Shown piece after piece: positions 1 to 5,176 of a stretch of DNA of 5,176 nucleotides. Source of the stretch: Halobacteria archaeon (GTDB lineage: Bacteria; Pseudomonadota; Gammaproteobacteria; UBA9214); assembly GCA_013041945.1 (NCBI GenBank), contig JABDRC010000009.1, positions 1-5,176 of the forward strand, written 5' to 3'. The notes under the pieces were generated by a model that did no database searches, was not told where the DNA came from, and saw nothing but the letters and a program-made list of their open reading frames with translations. Position 1 is the first letter of the stretch. The number at the start of each line of letters is the position of its first letter. Both the position numbers and the translations under genes were made by a program.

Positions 1-36
1 AAAAAATGATTCTAGTCGGCTTCCACGCCGTGAATC
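1..36 (-). terminator. Possible intrinsic terminator at the end of lapB
   Basis: Read on the minus strand, GATTC (36-32) can pair with GAATC (12-8). Inside this, CGGC (30-27) pairs with GCCG (20-17) around a six-base loop. Six U residues (6-1) follow after one A. The inner and outer stems are separated by an uneven internal loop (1 base against 4), so the hairpin is not strong, and it overlaps the last codons and the stop codon of lapB. The window ends inside the U-tract, so its full length is unknown. It may end the cluster transcript, or it may be chance. Confidence 0.35.
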
Positions 37-1181
37 GGCTTGATGGTATTCCACTGCCGGCAGCCCGGGCATTTCCAGTGCAGCGTCTTGCCGCTGAAGC
101 CGCAATTATGGCATGCATAGACCGGCTTGTTTTCCAGCAACTGGTCCGTCATGTTCTTGAGTATCAGCAGGTTGTCACGCGCAGCGCCCTCGCTGCCGGC
201 CATGCTGAAATCGATGAAACGGGCCAGTCCGCGCACCGACGGGCGCCGGCCGAGTTCGCCGGCAATAAAGTCCGCAGCCGTCTCGTCACCCTGCTCCCGA
301 CCGAGTATGTCCGCCAGCGCCAGTACCGGCGATATACCTGCATATTTGGGAATTGACTGGCGCAGAAAACCGGCCATGTCCGGCAATGAACCCAGTTCGA
401 TGTGACAGGCGTGCATGTCGTCGAGAATGACCGGCAGCAGATCGATGTCCATCTCGGCGACCTGCTCGAACGCCTTCAGTGCCATCCTGCAGTCACCCTG
501 CTGTCGCGCAATGGAACCGCGTATCAGACGGGCACGCGCGCCATACGGATCGTACTTGCCGGCCTTGTCCAGGAAGCCCAGCGCCGCATCGAGATCATCC
601 GTGGCGCGCGCATTTTCAGCCAGCTCGCAATAAAACTGCGCAATGACCGACCGGGCCGGCTGCTCGCCGACGAATCCCATCTGCCCGGCAATCTCTATGG
701 CGTTGTGCCAGTCCTTTTCCTGCTGATAGATATCGAGCAGCAGCGGCAGCACACTGGACAGGTGTACGTTGTTGTCGTTCAGTTCGCGGAACAATCCCTC
801 TGCCCGGTCGAACAGTCCGGCCTTCATGTAATCCTGGCCCAGCTCGAGCAAGGCGTCCATGCGTTGTTCGCCTTCCAGGTTCGGCCGCGCCGCCAGGTTC
901 TGGTGGATGCGGATCGCGCGATCCACCTCGCCGCGCTTGCGGAACAGGTTGCCCAGTGCGAGATGCGTCTCGACGGTATCGCTGTTCACTTCGAGCATGC
1001 GAATGAACACGTCGATCGCCTTGTCCTGCTGCTCATTGAGCAGGTAATTGAGGCCCTTGATGTATTCAGGACCAAGCATGGAGTCGGCACAGCTGCCGGC
1101 CTTGCCCTTGCTGTTGCGCGCCGAGTACCAGCCGACAGCGGCTGCGACAGGCAGTAATAACCAGACAAGTTCCTGCATCAT
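12..1181 (-). CDS. lapB: LapB (YciM), lipopolysaccharide assembly protein B
   Basis: LapB is an inner-membrane-anchored TPR protein. In E. coli it works with the protease FtsH to control LpxC turnover, and so the rate of lipopolysaccharide synthesis. The product has 389 residues, the same as E. coli LapB. Residues 4-19 form one N-terminal membrane anchor (ELVWLLLPVAAAVGWY), and a cytoplasmic TPR region follows from about residue 38 to 340. The stretch QQDKAIDVF (51-59) and the GNLFRKRGEVDRAIRIHQ block (77-94) are near-identical to E. coli. The C-terminus is a rubredoxin-like metal knuckle with C357-x2-C360 and C371-x2-C374, ending in the typical NTIKPIHG. Two ATG codons stand in tandem (1181 and 1178); the second matches the E. 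coli N-terminus exactly. Neither has a clear Shine-Dalgarno sequence, so the start is uncertain by one codon. The usual upstream partner lapA is absent. Identification is secure. Confidence 0.96.
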   Translation of the reverse strand: MMQELVWLLLPVAAAVGWYSARNSKGKAGSCADSMLGPEYIKGLNYLLNEQQDKAIDVFIRMLEVNSDTVETHLALGNLFRKRGEVDRAIRIHQNLAARPNLEGEQRMDALLELGQDYMKAGLFDRAEGLFRELNDNNVHLSSVLPLLLDIYQQEKDWHNAIEIAGQMGFVGEQPARSVIAQFYCELAENARATDDLDAALGFLDKAGKYDPYGARARLIRGSIARQQGDCRMALKAFEQVAEMDIDLLPVILDDMHACHIELGSLPDMAGFLRQSIPKYAGISPVLALADILGREQGDETAADFIAGELGRRPSVRGLARFIDFSMAGSEGAARDNLLILKNMTDQLLENKPVYACHNCGFSGKTLHWKCPGCRQWNTIKPIHGVEAD

Positions 1182-1204
1182 CAGGCAGGGATATCGGGGG
1201 GTCC

Positions 1205-1245
1205 AGAGAAACGGGCCCGGTACGCTTTCACAGTAGCGGGCCCGC
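1205..1245 (-). terminator. Paired CGGGCCCG hairpin with U-rich tail before lapB
   Basis: The octamer CGGGCCCG occurs twice (1212-1219 and 1237-1244), 25 bases apart. Because each copy is self-complementary, the two can also pair with each other. In the lapB transcript this gives an 8-bp all-GC stem, 9 with a G-U pair (1245 with 1211), with a 17-base loop. UUUCUCU (1211-1205) follows directly. This looks like an intrinsic terminator or attenuator lying 24-64 bases before the lapB start. The long loop and interrupted U-tract weaken the case. A DNA-level operator made of two palindromes is an alternative. Confidence 0.35.
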
Positions 1246-1265
1246 AGGGTAGATATACATACGGT

Positions 1266-1287
1266 CGGCCAGAACCGGTATTGGCCG
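1266..1287. repeat. Inverted repeat in the ihfB-lapB spacer
   Basis: CGGCCA (1266-1271) and TGGCCG (1282-1287) form a perfect 6-bp inverted repeat around a ten-base loop that itself contains the palindrome ACCGGT (1274-1279). No U-tract follows on either strand, so it is not a standard terminator. It is one of three hairpins packed into the 141-bp spacer. Function unknown. Confidence 0.4.
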
Positions 1288-1304
1288 CTCCGGGAAAACA
1301 GCGT

Positions 1305-1326
1305 GTACCGGGGCAGGCCCGGTTAC
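1305..1326 (-). repeat. Hairpin overlapping the ihfB stop codon
   Basis: CCCGG (1318-1322) and CCGGG (1308-1312) pair around a five-base loop. The stem can be extended by A1307-T1323 and, past a bulged base at 1324, by two more pairs (1306-1325, 1305-1326), which include the ihfB TAA stop codon at 1325-1323. A UGUUUU stretch follows, but only several bases after the stem, so termination here is doubtful. It may instead stabilise the 3' end of ihfB mRNA. Confidence 0.35.
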
Positions 1327-1634
1327 AGTTGCTGCTGCTCCTTTTCCCGAACCATGCCGGCATTGACGCGCTCCCTCAGCTCCTTGCCCGGCTTGAAATG
1401 CGGGACATACTTGGCAGCCAGTGCCACCGACTCGCCGGTCTTCGGATTTCTGCCGATGCGCGGCGGGCGATAGTGCAGCGAGAAACTGCCAAACCCCCTG
1501 ATTTCAATTCGCTGCCCCGTGGCAAGTGACCAGCTCATTTGCTCAAGGAGACTCTTGACGGCCAACTCGACATCCTTGTAGTTCAAATGCCCGTTTTTCG
1601 CGGCAAGAATCTCTATCAGTTCAGATTTTGTCAT
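1323..1634 (-). CDS. ihfB: Integration host factor subunit beta (IHF-beta)
   Basis: IHF-beta pairs with IHF-alpha to form a nucleoid protein that bends DNA sharply at specific sites and acts in transcription, recombination and replication. The product has 103 residues against 94 in E. coli. It starts MTKSELIE, as in E. coli, and carries the beta-saddle RIEIRGFGSFSLHYR (42-56). The DNA-inserting arm is G61-RNPKTG-67, with the intercalating proline at P64; E44 and R46, which contact DNA in E. coli IHF, are kept. YVPHFKPGKELRERV (76-90) follows. The tail after V90 (NAGMVREKEQQQL) is longer than in E. coli and polar. The ATG at 1634 is chosen over an in-frame GTG at 1643 because it has an AGGTGG five bases upstream and matches the family N-terminus; the GTG lies inside that ribosome binding site. 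The gene sits 70 bp after rpsA, and the chosen start codon is preceded by no convincing promoter, so read-through from rpsA is likely. Confidence 0.97.
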   Translation of the reverse strand: MTKSELIEILAAKNGHLNYKDVELAVKSLLEQMSWSLATGQRIEIRGFGSFSLHYRPPRIGRNPKTGESVALAAKYVPHFKPGKELRERVNAGMVREKEQQQL

Positions 1635-1639
1635 TGTTT

Positions 1640-1645
1640 CCACCT
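1640..1645 (-). promoter_or_regulatory. Shine-Dalgarno sequence of ihfB
   Basis: AGGTGG (1645-1640) stands five bases before the ATG at 1634 and differs from AGGAGG at one position. It is the best ribosome binding site in the window. It decides the ihfB start, because the alternative GTG (1643-1641) is part of this same site. Confidence 0.8.
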
Positions 1646-1677
1646 ACCCGGATTAGAATTTTCTTCCCAGTAAACCC

Positions 1678-1693
1678 GAACGCTTGCGCGCTC
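1678..1693 (-). repeat. GCAA-tetraloop hairpin between rpsA and ihfB
   Basis: In the transcript GAGCGC (1693-1688) pairs with GCGUUC (1683-1678), including one G-U pair, closed by a GCAA tetraloop (1687-1684) of the stable GNRA class. The hairpin begins 12 bases after the rpsA stop codon and is flanked by a 7-base direct repeat, ACCCGAA on the plus strand (1674-1680 and 1694-1700). No U-tract follows, so it is more likely a stabiliser or processing site than a terminator. Confidence 0.4.
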
Positions 1694-1704
1694 ACCCGAA
1701 TCCG

Positions 1705-3381
1705 TCAATCGTCGTCGCCGCCCAGGTGCTGCTTGAGCACGTCGCCAAGACTGGTCTTGGCATCCGAAGAACTGGAACCGTAATCCTGCATCATCGCTGC
1801 CTCGTCATCGGAATCCTTGGCCTTGATGGACAACATGATTGCACGGCTCTTGCGATCAACCCCCATGAACTTGGCCTCGACCTCGTCACCGACCGACAGG
1901 ATGGTGCGTGCATCCTCGATCCGGTCAAGCGAAAGCTCCGATGCGCGCAGCGTACCGTCGACACCGTCGCCCAGGTCGATAATCGCGGCCTTGGCATCCA
2001 CTTCCCTGACAGTACCCTTGACGATGCTGCCCTTGCTGTGGGCCGCGACGAAGTTCGCAAACGGGTCCTTCTCGAGCTGCTTGACGCCCAGCGAGATACG
2101 CTCGCGCTCCGGATCGACCGACAGCACGACAGCCTCGATTTCGTCGCCCTTGGTGAAGTTGCGTACCGCCTCCTCACCCGGCTCGTGCCAGGAAATATCG
2201 GAGAGGTGCACCAGGCCGTCGATCTCGCCAAAGAGTCCGATGAAGATGCCGAAATCGGTAATGGACTTGATGGTGCCCTTGACCACGTCGCCCTTGTTGT
2301 GTGTCGCACTGAACTCGTCCCACGGATTCGGGAAGCACTGCTTGATGCCGAGTGAAATACGGCGGCGTTCCTCGTCGATATCCAGCACCATGACCTCCAC
2401 TTCCTGTCCGACGTGGACAACCTTGGAGGGATTCACGTTCTTGTTGGTCCAGTCCATCTCGGAGACGTGCACCAGACCTTCGACGCCTTCCTCGATCTCG
2501 ACGAAGCAGCCGTAATCGGCAATGTTGGTCACCTTGCCGAACAGGCGCGAATTCGCCGGATAACGACGCGCAAGATCGGCCCACGGATCCTGACCGAGTT
2601 GCTTCATGCCAAGCGAGACGCGGTTACGCTCGCGGTCGAACTTGAGTATCTTCACATCGATCTCGTCACCGACGTTGACGATTTCTGACGGATGCTTGAC
2701 CCGCTTCCAGGCCATGTCGGTAATGTGTAACAGGCCATCGATGCCGCCCAGGTCGACGAACACACCGTAGTCGGTAAGGTTCTTGACGATTCCCTTGGCG
2801 GTCATGCCCTCTTCCAGGCTGGCCAGCAGCGCCTCGCGCTCCTCGCTGAACTCTGTCTCCACCACGGCGCGGCGCGATACCACAACGTTGTTACGGCGCT
2901 TGTCCAGCTTGATGACCTTGAATTCGAGTTCCTTGCCCTCGAGGAACACCGGGTCGCGCACCGGGCGCACATCGACCAGTGAACCCGGCAGGAATGCGCG
3001 GATATCATCGATGTCCACCGTGAAGCCGCCCTTGACCTTGCCGCTGATCATGCCCTTGACGATGTCCTCGTTTTCAAAGGCCGTTTCAAGGTGGCGCCAT
3101 ACCTGATCGCGTTTTGCTTTTTCGCGCGAGAGTTTGGTTTCGCCGAAACCGTCTTCAACTGCCTCGAGTGTAACCTCGACCTCATCGCCGACCTCGACTT
3201 CGATCTCACCGGAGGCGTTTTTGAATTCCTCAATGGGAATCACGCCTTCTGATTTCAACCCTGCATGCACGATGACAGTATCTGATTGAATATCAACAAC
3301 AGTTCCGGTAACAACTGCGCCCCGGTTCATCTCCTGGTGGGCGAGGCTCTCCTCAAACATTTCAGCAAAACTTTGGCTCAT
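1705..3381 (-). CDS. rpsA: 30S ribosomal protein S1
   Basis: S1 binds mRNA at the 30S subunit and lets it start on messages with weak Shine-Dalgarno sequences or structured leaders. The product has 558 residues (557 in E. coli) and is nearly collinear with the E. coli protein. It carries six S1 (OB-fold) repeats at roughly 21-87, 105-171, 192-260, 277-347, 364-434 and 451-520. The first two bind the ribosome (with GGFTV and RAFLPGSLVDVRPVRD in the second) and the rest bind RNA (repeated DYGxFVxL/I, GLxHxSDxxW and RISLGxKQ motifs). The C-terminus differs from E. coli: a Ser/Asp-rich linker leads to SLGDVLKQHL and an acidic end. The ATG at 3381 matches the family start (MSQSFAEMFEESL against MTESFAQLFEESL). 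The in-frame GTG at 3444 would add 21 unconserved residues and lies inside a leader hairpin, so it is rejected. The only Shine-Dalgarno candidate is AGGA (3396-3393), 11 bases away and poor, as in other gammaproteobacterial rpsA genes. Confidence 0.98.
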   Translation of the reverse strand: MSQSFAEMFEESLAHQEMNRGAVVTGTVVDIQSDTVIVHAGLKSEGVIPIEEFKNASGEIEVEVGDEVEVTLEAVEDGFGETKLSREKAKRDQVWRHLETAFENEDIVKGMISGKVKGGFTVDIDDIRAFLPGSLVDVRPVRDPVFLEGKELEFKVIKLDKRRNNVVVSRRAVVETEFSEEREALLASLEEGMTAKGIVKNLTDYGVFVDLGGIDGLLHITDMAWKRVKHPSEIVNVGDEIDVKILKFDRERNRVSLGMKQLGQDPWADLARRYPANSRLFGKVTNIADYGCFVEIEEGVEGLVHVSEMDWTNKNVNPSKVVHVGQEVEVMVLDIDEERRRISLGIKQCFPNPWDEFSATHNKGDVVKGTIKSITDFGIFIGLFGEIDGLVHLSDISWHEPGEEAVRNFTKGDEIEAVVLSVDPERERISLGVKQLEKDPFANFVAAHSKGSIVKGTVREVDAKAAIIDLGDGVDGTLRASELSLDRIEDARTILSVGDEVEAKFMGVDRKSRAIMLSIKAKDSDDEAAMMQDYGSSSSDAKTSLGDVLKQHLGGDDD

Positions 3382-3491
3382 GGGAATATTTATCCTGGTA
3401 CCGTCTGGCGGTCCGTGTGTTTCAGCCGCAATGCCTGGCGGCACGACGGGTCAAGTTAAAAGAACAGGCCGATGTCATGCGGCCTGGCTAG
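3382..3491 (-). promoter_or_regulatory. Structured rpsA 5' leader, probable S1 autoregulation site
   Basis: If transcription starts about seven bases after the -10 box, near 3491, the rpsA leader is about 110 bases long. It can fold into at least three hairpins. The first is 3486-3465. In the second, GCCGC (3442-3438) pairs with GCGGC (3429-3425) around a loop containing AGG. In the third, ACCG (3412-3409) pairs with CGGU (3403-3400), extendable past a bulged A to GG/CC. An A/U-rich stretch (3393-3385) lies just before the start codon, and no good Shine-Dalgarno sequence is present. In E. coli and relatives the rpsA leader folds into a row of hairpins that replace a strong Shine-Dalgarno sequence and let free S1 repress its own translation. 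The same role here is inferred from position and layout, not from sequence identity. Confidence 0.6.
3458..3486 (-). terminator. Leader hairpin with U-tract: attenuator or cmk terminator
   Basis: CAGGCCG (3486-3480) and CGGCCUG (3471-3465) form a perfect 7-bp GC-rich stem with an 8-base loop, followed at once by UUCUUUU (3464-3458). This is the most terminator-like structure in the window. It starts only about five bases after the expected rpsA transcription start. It could therefore end transcripts arriving from cmk, shield the 5' end of rpsA mRNA, or act as an attenuator. The structure is plain in the sequence; which role applies is not. Confidence 0.55.
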
Positions 3492-3497
3492 CGGAGT

Positions 3498-3525
3498 ATT
3501 ATACGTGTATCTAATTCATTGTAAA
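3498..3525 (-). promoter_or_regulatory. Sigma-70 promoter of rpsA
   Basis: The -10 box is a perfect TATAAT (3503-3498). The -35 box TTTACA (3525-3520) matches TTGACA at five of six positions, and the spacer is 16 bp. The bases after the -10 box, ACTCCGC, are fairly GC-rich, as in growth-rate-controlled and ppGpp-sensitive promoters of translation genes. The promoter starts seven bases after the cmk stop codon and faces rpsA, so S1 can be made independently of aroA and cmk. A separate rpsA promoter in this region is also known in E. coli. Confidence 0.82.
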
Positions 3526-3531
3526 CGGAAT

Positions 3532-4203
3532 TTAGAGCTTGTCCCGGACCAGTTCCAGAACGCTGTCCAGGGTCCGGGCCTCGTCCTCGTCACTGTTGTC
3601 CAGGGTGATGGCATCCGCCGCCGGTTTCAGCGGCGCCGTCTGCCGGGTTGAGTCGCGCCGGTCGCGCGCCTCGACCTCCTGCCTGAGCGCCGCGAGATCG
3701 GCCTCTTTTCCTATTTCTTTCAATTGCTTATATCGCCTTTCCGCACGCACCCCGGGGCGCGCGGTGAGAAACAGCTTGAGGTCTGCGTCCGGGAAAACCA
3801 CCGTACCCATGTCGCGGCCATCGGCAACCAGTCCGGGCGGCTGCCGGCAGTGGCGCTGCCAGTCGAGCAAGGCGGTCCGCACCGCCGGCAGGACGGCCAG
3901 CTTGGAGGCCGCCTTGCCGGCGGCCTCGGTGCGCAGATCGGCATTGATATCCCGGCCGTCCAGCAGCACGGCCGGACTGTCCGCTGCCGGCAACCGGCAG
4001 GTTGTCGACAGGCGTCCGGCCAGTGCGACCAGCGCAGCCTCGTCATCCAGCGACACATCGTCACGCAGTGCGGCATAGCCCAGCACCCGGTAGAGACTGC
4101 CACTGTCGAGATAGTGCCAGCCAAGCCGGGACGCCAGCGCCCGGCTGATGGCGCCCTTGCCGGAACCGCCGGGACCGTCGATGGTAATGACAGGTACAGA
4201 CAT
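3532..4203 (-). CDS. cmk: Cytidylate kinase (CMP kinase)
   Basis: This enzyme transfers phosphate from ATP to CMP and dCMP, recycling pyrimidine nucleotides released by RNA and lipid turnover in the cytoplasm. The product has 223 residues (227 in E. coli). The P-loop is G10-PGGSGKG-17, followed by LDSGSLYR (32-39), where S36 and R39 correspond to CMP-contacting residues in E. coli. R91-T92 starts the conserved segment of the CMP-binding domain. D128-GRDMGT-134 is the family signature, and the LID and C-terminal motif RDRRDSTRQTAPLKPAADA spans 180-198, with D184 and R187 as substrate contacts. The start is the ATG at 4203, giving the standard VITIDGPGGSGKG start; upstream in frame a TGA lies a few codons away. 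No clear Shine-Dalgarno sequence is visible. A 61-bp spacer separates it from aroA, with no promoter I can support, so co-transcription with aroA is likely. Confidence 0.97.
   Translation of the reverse strand: MSVPVITIDGPGGSGKGAISRALASRLGWHYLDSGSLYRVLGYAALRDDVSLDDEAALVALAGRLSTTCRLPAADSPAVLLDGRDINADLRTEAAGKAASKLAVLPAVRTALLDWQRHCRQPPGLVADGRDMGTVVFPDADLKLFLTARPGVRAERRYKQLKEIGKEADLAALRQEVEARDRRDSTRQTAPLKPAADAITLDNSDEDEARTLDSVLELVRDKL
3543..3578. repeat. 8-bp inverted repeat at the 3' end of cmk
   Basis: CCCGGACC (3543-3550) and GGTCCGGG (3571-3578) are perfect reverse complements 20 bases apart, inside the last 16 codons of cmk. The transcript could form a GC-rich hairpin just before the cmk stop codon. 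No U-tract follows. It could stabilise the 3' end of cmk mRNA, or may be a by-product of codon choice in a GC-rich gene. Confidence 0.4.
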
Positions 4204-4264
4204 TGAATCAGCCAGTCATAGTGGAGTGCGTTACACGAAGCAGGCACGGTGCACGGAGCGCGCC

Positions 4265-5176
4265 CTACACATTCTCGATTGCCAGTCCGGCATTCGCGGC
4301 CAGTTCCACGAAACCGGGAAACGACGTATTGACGTTCGCACAATCACGTATGTCAATTTCACCGTGCGCGCGCAACGCGGCCATCGCAAATGCCATGGCA
4401 ATGCGGTGGTCGCCATGGCTGTCGATAGTGCCGCCGTCGATTGCGCCGCCGTCGATGATCATGCCATCGGGTGTGGCCTCGGCCGCGACACCCAGCGCAC
4501 GCAGACCATCGGCCATCACCTGGATACGGTCGCTTTCCTTGACGCGCAACTCGGCAGCACCGCTCAACACCGTGCGCCCCTCGGCACAGGCGGCGGCAAT
4601 GAAAATTACCGGGAATTCATCGATCGCCAGCGGCACCAGATCCGGCGGAATCTCGATCCCCGCAAGACTCGCGTACTGTACATGCAGGTCGGCGACCGGT
4701 TCACCGCCGACATCCTGTTCGTTATCGACCTCGATGCGTGCACCCATCATGCGCAGGATGTCGATGACACCGGTCCGCGTCGGGTTCATACCGACATGCT
4801 GCAACACCAGGTCGGAACCGGGTGCGATACTGGCGCCGACCAGGAAAAATGCCGCCGAGGAAATATCCGCCGGCACATCGATGTCGATCCCGTGCAGCTC
4901 ATGCCCGCCGTCGAGGCATACCCAGCCGTTCTCGTGCGTCACCGGGTAACCCATGCCGCGCAGCATGCGCTCGGTATGGTCGCGCGTTGGCGCCGGCTCG
5001 CTGACGCAGGTGCGCCCATCGGCATACAGACCGGCCAGCAACAGGCTGGACTTTACCTGGGCACTGGCGACCGGCATGGCATATTTGATGCCATGCAGCT
5101 GCTGTCCGCCGTGAATCGTCAGCGGTGCGGTGTCGTCCACGGTGGAGTCGATGCGGGCGCCCATGTCCGACAACGG
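4265..5176 (-). CDS. aroA: EPSP synthase (3-phosphoshikimate 1-carboxyvinyltransferase), class II type, 5' part missing
   Basis: AroA joins phosphoenolpyruvate to shikimate-3-phosphate, the sixth step of the shikimate pathway. The last 303 codons are present and the frame is open to the window edge, so roughly the first 130 residues are missing. SAQVK (5065-5051), RDHTE (4984-4970) and NPTR (4786-4775) are three of the motifs used to define class II EPSP synthases; the fourth, GDK, would lie in the missing part. Further on, the Asp of DEFP (4621-4619) corresponds to catalytic D313 of E. coli. KESDR gives the E341 and R344 equivalents, and HGDHRIAM gives the R386 equivalent. The protein ends NTSFPGFVELAANAGL, usual for this group. 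In Pseudomonas and relatives this type of aroA can be fused behind a prephenate dehydrogenase domain; whether that holds here cannot be seen. It lies 61 bp before cmk, the common gammaproteobacterial order. Confidence 0.96.
   Translation of the reverse strand, partial: PLSDMGARIDSTVDDTAPLTIHGGQQLHGIKYAMPVASAQVKSSLLLAGLYADGRTCVSEPAPTRDHTERMLRGMGYPVTHENGWVCLDGGHELHGIDIDVPADISSAAFFLVGASIAPGSDLVLQHVGMNPTRTGVIDILRMMGARIEVDNEQDVGGEPVADLHVQYASLAGIEIPPDLVPLAIDEFPVIFIAAACAEGRTVLSGAAELRVKESDRIQVMADGLRALGVAAEATPDGMIIDGGAIDGGTIDSHGDHRIAMAFAMAALRAHGEIDIRDCANVNTSFPGFVELAANAGLAIENV

Noticed and set aside
402..1157. Long plus-strand open frame of 251 codons opposite lapB
   Set aside because: It is antisense to a clearly conserved lapB and has no recognisable domain. 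Long antisense frames are expected opposite GC-rich genes.
1190..1235. Heat-shock (sigma-32) promoter for lapB, based on CCCCGATAT and TGTGAAAG
   Set aside because: The spacing is about 26 bp, too long for sigma-32, and the predicted start would lie almost at the lapB start codon.
1181..1363. 60-codon minus-strand frame in the ihfB-lapB gap as a short LapA
   Set aside because: It starts inside ihfB, lacks any hydrophobic membrane segment and has no LapA-like motif.
1652..1657. TCTAAT as a -10 box for an ihfB promoter
   Set aside because: It matches TATAAT at five of six positions, but no usable -35 box lies 16-18 bp upstream, and the start would fall inside the ihfB ribosome binding site.
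1684..2515. Plus-strand open frames of 223 and 232 codons opposite rpsA
   Set aside because: They are mirror frames of the conserved S1 repeats. Their low-complexity or repeated composition follows from the opposite strand, and no ribosome binding site or family match is seen.
4204..4264. Promoter or terminator between aroA and cmk
   Set aside because: No U-tract hairpin and no -35/-10 pair of acceptable quality is visible in these 61 bp.
4392..4419. Two GCCATGGC palindromes 20 bp apart in aroA
   Set aside because: They fall on the conserved HGDHRIAMAFAMA coding stretch and are explained by the Met-Ala and His-Gly codons.
4421..4456. 15-bp near-tandem repeat (GTCGAT plus nine bases, twice, then GTCGAT) in aroA
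   Set aside because: It encodes IDGGAIDGGTID before HGDHR. From memory, Pseudomonas AroA has a segment of the same length here (similar Gly-rich residues), so it is not an expansion, only similar codons.
4203..4949. Plus-strand open frame of 248 codons opposite aroA
   Set aside because: Its Ser, Arg and Pro-rich composition is typical of a shadow frame, and the minus strand encodes an unmistakable EPSP synthase.

Overview
The window comes from a gammaproteobacterium with GC-rich DNA. Every gene I can support lies on the minus strand. In transcription order (right to left) they are aroA (5' part cut off by the window edge), cmk, rpsA, ihfB and lapB. The order aroA-cmk-rpsA-ihfB-(lapA)-lapB is typical of Gammaproteobacteria. 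The proteins also align closely, from memory, with their Escherichia coli counterparts: S1 of 558 residues, IhfB with the RNPKTG arm, and LapB with a rubredoxin-like C-terminus. A finer placement is not possible from this sequence. The class II type of AroA argues against an enterobacterium.

Layout. 5176-4265: 3' part of aroA (shikimate pathway). 4264-4204: 61-bp spacer with no strong signal. 4203-3532: cmk (CMP kinase). 3531-3382: 150-bp regulatory spacer with the best promoter in the window (TATAAT and TTTACA, 16 bp apart), followed by a GC-rich hairpin with a U-tract and further hairpins that form the rpsA leader. 3381-1705: rpsA (ribosomal protein S1). 1704-1635: short spacer with a GCAA-loop hairpin and a good ribosome binding site for ihfB. 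1634-1323: ihfB. 1322-1182: 141-bp hairpin-rich spacer where lapA would normally lie but is absent. 1181-12: lapB. The first 11 bases may hold the U-tract of a terminator.

How the genes fit together. This is a housekeeping cluster joining aromatic amino acid precursor synthesis, pyrimidine nucleotide recycling, translation, nucleoid architecture and control of lipopolysaccharide synthesis. aroA and cmk may share a transcript. rpsA clearly has its own promoter and a structured leader with a poor Shine-Dalgarno sequence, as expected for the S1 autoregulation known in E. coli. ihfB and lapB are probably fed partly by read-through.

I see no mobile element, CRISPR array, tRNA, phage gene or new defence system. 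The points worth a second look are regulatory or concern gene content: the rpsA leader, the missing lapA, the paired palindromes before lapB, and the class II AroA.
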